NCBI GenBank assembly: GCA_964593895.1
Contig: CAZQKL010000033.1
Location: forward strand, 1-19,383
Length of the DNA stretch: 19,383 nt
From: CAZQKL01 sp964593895 [NCBI: uncultured bacterium]
GTDB taxonomy: Bacteria > DYJV01
Reading direction: 5' to 3'
The translations under genes and the position numbers were made by a program. This document shows positions 16,774 to 19,383 of this stretch, in pieces (within the stretch, counting starts at the first letter, position 1; each line of letters begins with the position of its first letter). The notes under the pieces are model-generated. The model saw nothing but the letters and a program-made list of their open reading frames with translations, had not been told where the DNA came from and searched no databases.

Positions 16774-18354
16774 TTATCTAAAATCAGCCCAGGAACCAAA
16801 TCTTTCTCTTAATTTTCTATGTAAGATTTTTCCTGTAGCTGTTCTTGGCATTTCTTCATCTGGAATAAAATGGACTTTTTTAGGTATCTTATATCCAGCA
16901 ATTTTACCTCTGCAGAATTGTCTTATTTCTTGAGCAAGTTCATCACTTGGTTCATACCCTTCATTCAATACAACAATTGCAGTAACAGCTTCACCCCATT
17001 TTTCATCTGGCACTCCAATTACAGCAACATCTTTTACAGCAGGATGCTCTCCAACAACTTTTTCAACTTCTGACGGATAAACATTTTCGCCACCAGTAAT
17101 AATCATATTTTTCTTCCTATCAACTAAAACATAATATCCATCTTCATCTTTGTAAGCCATATCACCTGCGCTGAACCATTCACCTTTAAATGCTTCTTTA
17201 GTTTGTTCAGGATTTTTCCAGTATTCTTTAAATAGCATTGGACCTCTTGAATAAAGTTCTCCAATTTCTCCTTGAGGAACTTCATTCCCATTTTCATCTA
17301 ACAGTTTAATTCTATCTGTTCCAATAACTTCTCTTCCAATAGAACCAATTTTTTTCAACTGGTCTTCAGGTCTTAAAAGAGTTACAAGACCTGCTTCAGT
17401 AGAACCATAAGCTTCAAAAAGTTCTGAATTTTTAAAATATTTCATAATTCCAAGTTTTGTATCTCTTCTTGCAGGAGCAGAAGAACATAAAAGTTTCCTT
17501 ATACAGCTTACATCATATTTATTTCTAACTTCTTCAGGAAGTGAAAGTATCATAATGTAGTGAGTTGGCACAAGTGAAGTGAAAGTAATTCTTTCTTCAG
17601 ATATAACTTTTAGAAGTTCCTCTGGGTCAAAACTTTTCCTGTTGTAAATACAAACTCCCCCATAAGTGTAAGTAAACACAAATGAGTAAAAAATTGAATT
17701 AATATGACACATTGGCATAACAAGTAGACCAATATCATCTCTTGTAAAACCAAATTCAGCAATGTTAATTAAGTAGAAAGCTGTAAAACTTTCATGAGTT
17801 CTTACAACTCCCTTTGGCTTTCCTGTTGTTCCACTTGTGTACATTATTACCCAGATATCTTCTGGTTCAACTTTAATGTCAGGTTCTTCTGAAGAAGCAT
17901 TTTTAATTAATTCCTCATAAGAGTAAAAATTTTCAGGAATATTATCATCTCCAAAATAGATAAATCTTTTTGCAAGCTCTGGACTAAGCTTATCCCTTAT
18001 AGAATTTGCTCCTTCAGCAAATTCATTTTGGATAATAAAAGCTTTTGCTTCAGAATTTTGCAAAATATACTCATATTCAGCTGGTGGCATCCTAAACATT
18101 ATTGGAACAGCAATAAGTCCAGCTTTTGCACAAGCTGCGTAAATTTCCATCCACTCAACGCAATTATATGCAATTATTGCAACTCTGTCTCCTTTTTGAA
18201 GACCTAAATCTAATAATGCATTAGCAAGCTTACAACTCCTTTCATTCCATTCTTTAAATGTCATTGAACGAGATAAATCTTTTGCTCCCATCTTGTCAGG
18301 ATAAAGATAAGCTGCCATTCTGAGAACTTCTCCAACATGTAGCCATTTAGCCAT
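16774..18354 (-). CDS. Acyl-CoA synthetase (AMP-forming, fatty-acid/aryl acid CoA ligase type)
   Basis: 526 residues of the ANL superfamily, forming acyl-CoA through an acyl-adenylate. Core motifs are the P-loop MYTSGTTGKPKGVVRTH (171-187), YGSTEAG (316-322), the ribose-binding Asp398 in WFSAGDMAYKDEDGYYVLVD (393-412), hinge DRKKNMIITGGENVYP (412-427) and the catalytic Lys509 in PRTATGKILHRKLRE. No signal or membrane anchor, so it acts in the cytosol. The chain length or class of acid is not readable. The neighbouring thiolase suggests a short fatty, branched or aromatic-derived acid. The ATG at 18354 has AAAGGAGG (18363-18370) 8 bases upstream. Confidence 0.93.
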   Translation of the reverse strand: MAKWLHVGEVLRMAAYLYPDKMGAKDLSRSMTFKEWNERSCKLANALLDLGLQKGDRVAIIAYNCVEWMEIYAACAKAGLIAVPIMFRMPPAEYEYILQNSEAKAFIIQNEFAEGANSIRDKLSPELAKRFIYFGDDNIPENFYSYEELIKNASSEEPDIKVEPEDIWVIMYTSGTTGKPKGVVRTHESFTAFYLINIAEFGFTRDDIGLLVMPMCHINSIFYSFVFTYTYGGVCIYNRKSFDPEELLKVISEERITFTSLVPTHYIMILSLPEEVRNKYDVSCIRKLLCSSAPARRDTKLGIMKYFKNSELFEAYGSTEAGLVTLLRPEDQLKKIGSIGREVIGTDRIKLLDENGNEVPQGEIGELYSRGPMLFKEYWKNPEQTKEAFKGEWFSAGDMAYKDEDGYYVLVDRKKNMIITGGENVYPSEVEKVVGEHPAVKDVAVIGVPDEKWGEAVTAIVVLNEGYEPSDELAQEIRQFCRGKIAGYKIPKKVHFIPDEEMPRTATGKILHRKLRERFGSWADFR

Positions 18355-18472
18355 AATAATTTCCTCCTTTTTTGTATAGTTTTTTATACTTAAAACTGTA
18401 TATTAAATTCTACAAAATTTATTTTCAAAAAAAGATTTTTATGAGATTTTCAATTTTTTTAAGTTTTTACAA

Positions 18473-18487
18473 TCAATATTAATGCCA
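18473..18487 (-). promoter_or_regulatory. Possible weak sigma-54-like promoter facing the acyl-CoA ligase operon
   Basis: On the minus strand TGGCAT (18487-18482) is followed by TTGAT, with GG and GA separated by exactly 10 bases. This is the -24/-12 layout, but the -12 dinucleotide is GA instead of GC. Start would fall near 18461, giving a leader of about 105 bases before the ligase ATG. The mirror-image relation to the clear plus-strand promoter makes it worth noting, but the -12 mismatch may make it inactive. Confidence 0.35.
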
Positions 18488-18503
18488 TATTCAAATGGTG
18501 GCA
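18483..18503. repeat. Inverted repeat TGCCA-N11-TGGCA in the divergent promoter region
   Basis: Two perfect 5-base arms, TGCCA (18483-18487) and TGGCA (18499-18503), with a second inner pair CCAT/ATGG (18485-18488 and 18495-18498). The outer arms coincide with the two opposed -24 elements. They may simply reflect these, or may also serve as an operator. The rest of the 203-base gap (18355-18557) is AT-rich. It includes a small GTATA/TATAC inverted repeat at 18374-18389 near the ligase ribosome binding site, and nothing else recognisable. Confidence 0.5.
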
Positions 18504-18515
18504 AAATAATTGCAT
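18499..18515 (+). promoter_or_regulatory. Sigma-54 promoter of the ketopantoate-reductase-like gene
   Basis: TGGCAA-N4-5-TTGCAT with GG (18500-18501) and GC (18512-18513) separated by exactly 10 bases, matching the RpoN consensus TGGCAC-N5-TTGCA at all key positions. Transcription should start around 18524-18526, leaving a short leader that contains the Shine-Dalgarno GGAGG (18548-18552). Such promoters need an AAA+ enhancer-binding protein. The activator at 3905-5239 is one candidate. No upstream activator site could be identified with confidence. Confidence 0.8.
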
Positions 18516-18557
18516 TATAAAAAATAAAAAAATGTTTAAAAATTAATGGAGGCAATT

Positions 18558-19383
18558 ATGAGTGAAAACAAAAAGAAAAATTTAAAAATCGCAATAGTAG
18601 GAGCAGGAGCTCTTGGAGGAACTTTTGGTGCACTTTTAACTGATGCAGGATTTGATGTAACATTGGTTGAAATTGATAAAAGGAGAGTTGACGCAATAAG
18701 CAAAAATGGAATAATTCTTCACATGCCAGATGGAACCAAAAAGTATGTTAAGGTTAAAATCACAGATGACCCAAAAAAAGTTGGAATAGTAGATATTGTC
18801 CAAATTTCAGTTAAAGGGTATCATACTGATTCTGCTGCAAGAAGTGCCCTTCCAATGATTGGGGAAAATACTTATGTATTATCAGTTCAAAATGGTCTTG
18901 GTAATTTGGAAGTAATTGCAAATGTTGTTGGAAAAGAGAAAGTAATAGGAGGAGTAACCGCTCATAGTGCTATGCCAATCTCCTTTCATGAAATCAAATA
19001 TACAGGTGGAATAGGAGGATTATGGATTGGAAGATATGATGGGAAAAAAGATAAAAGACTTGAAGAAATAGCTGAAATGTTTACAAAAGCTGGATTTCCA
19101 ACTGAAATTATTGAGGGAAATATTGAAATTCCTATATGGAGAAAGTTACTTGCAAATGTTGCCTGCAATGCTGTTGCTGCAATAACAGGTTTTACAGGAA
19201 ATCAACTTCTTGGATGTGAACATACAAGAGAACTTATTATTAAACTTGCTGAAGAAACAGCTCAGGTTGCAAAAGCAAAGGGTTTGGAATTTGATGAGTT
19301 AAATTATGCAGGTGCTTTTGTTTTAAAAGCTCTTTCTGGAGTTAAAGATAATAAAATTTCTATGCTTCAAGATATTGAAGCAA
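18558..19383 (+). CDS. 2-dehydropantoate 2-reductase-family protein (3' end outside window)
   Basis: 275 residues visible, running off the right edge. A Rossmann domain begins IAIVGAGALGGTFGALL (11-27), with the NAD(P)H-binding GxGxxG. The family motif SVQNGLGN follows, and the C-terminal helical domain has WRKLLANVACNAVAAITG and NKISMLQD, containing the Lys and Asn/Ser/Asp residues used for keto-acid substrate binding. Ketopantoate reductase makes pantoate for CoA synthesis, but this family also includes reductases of other 2-keto or beta-hydroxy acids. The sigma-54 promoter and the divergent acyl-CoA ligase and thiolase genes hint at a catabolic or CoA-related role, so panE is not assigned. 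ATG at 18558 with GGAGG 5 bases upstream. Confidence 0.88.
   Translation, partial: MSENKKKNLKIAIVGAGALGGTFGALLTDAGFDVTLVEIDKRRVDAISKNGIILHMPDGTKKYVKVKITDDPKKVGIVDIVQISVKGYHTDSAARSALPMIGENTYVLSVQNGLGNLEVIANVVGKEKVIGGVTAHSAMPISFHEIKYTGGIGGLWIGRYDGKKDKRLEEIAEMFTKAGFPTEIIEGNIEIPIWRKLLANVACNAVAAITGFTGNQLLGCEHTRELIIKLAEETAQVAKAKGLEFDELNYAGAFVLKALSGVKDNKISMLQDIEA

Noticed and set aside
18986-19168. Minus-strand reading frame inside the reductase gene
   Set aside because: Antisense shadow of a well-supported Rossmann-fold coding sequence.
1-19383. tRNA, rRNA, riboswitch, CRISPR array, insertion sequence or phage genes
   Set aside because: No cloverleaf-like sequence, regularly spaced direct repeats, transposase-like protein or terminal inverted repeats were found on reading both strands.

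Overview
The window is AT-rich, densely coded DNA from a bacterium that is probably Gram-negative. Supporting this are a LysR-type regulator, sigma-54 signals, a two-Hpt CheA, and a putatively secreted AMIN/TPR protein. The prototroph biosynthesis genes together with an acyl-CoA ligase/thiolase pair would suit a low-GC anaerobe, perhaps related to Deferribacterota or Desulfobacterota. That placement is a guess from gene content and composition, not something the sequence proves. There are no RNA genes, insertion sequences or CRISPR arrays.

Layout. (1) 1-1444, plus strand: the 3' end of ilvC, then psd (phosphatidylserine decarboxylase) and a leuD-like small subunit, tightly packed as one operon. 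(2) 1436-13254, minus strand: a nine-gene operon with overlapping or nearly touching genes. In transcription order it encodes an IscU/NifU-like scaffold, phosphoglucose isomerase, a 1026-residue CheA with two Hpt modules, a STAS protein, CheW, a lidless Hsp70, a J-domain protein with an MshEN-like C-terminus, a sigma-54 activator with a degenerate receiver, and an exported AMIN/TPR protein. (3) 13336-15533, plus strand: a LysR regulator followed by hisI and hisG, ending in a strong bidirectional hairpin. (4) 18354-15562, minus strand: an acyl-CoA ligase and a thiolase-family gene. (5) 18558 to the window end, plus strand: a ketopantoate-reductase-family gene running off the edge, preceded by a well-formed sigma-54 promoter.

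The most interesting part is the minus-strand operon. It combines a chemosensory core (CheA, CheW, STAS), a dedicated Hsp70/J-protein pair, a sigma-54 activator that probably does not respond to phosphorylation, and an envelope TPR protein. No receptor, CheY, CheR or CheB lies in the window. By analogy with the DnaK homologues needed for Myxococcus surface motility and exopolysaccharide, I infer a sensory circuit for surface, pilus or envelope behaviour, but the output is not visible here.

A second notable point is that the AMIN/TPR gene cannot be read in one frame from its natural start. A run of ten A/T pairs directly after the start codon puts the signal peptide one base out of frame with the rest. 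One extra base gives a clean signal peptide and an 822-residue protein. This is either a sequencing error or a slippage or phase-variation switch. A third point is the sigma-54 promoter at 18499-18515, with a weaker mirror-image copy facing the acyl-CoA ligase operon.
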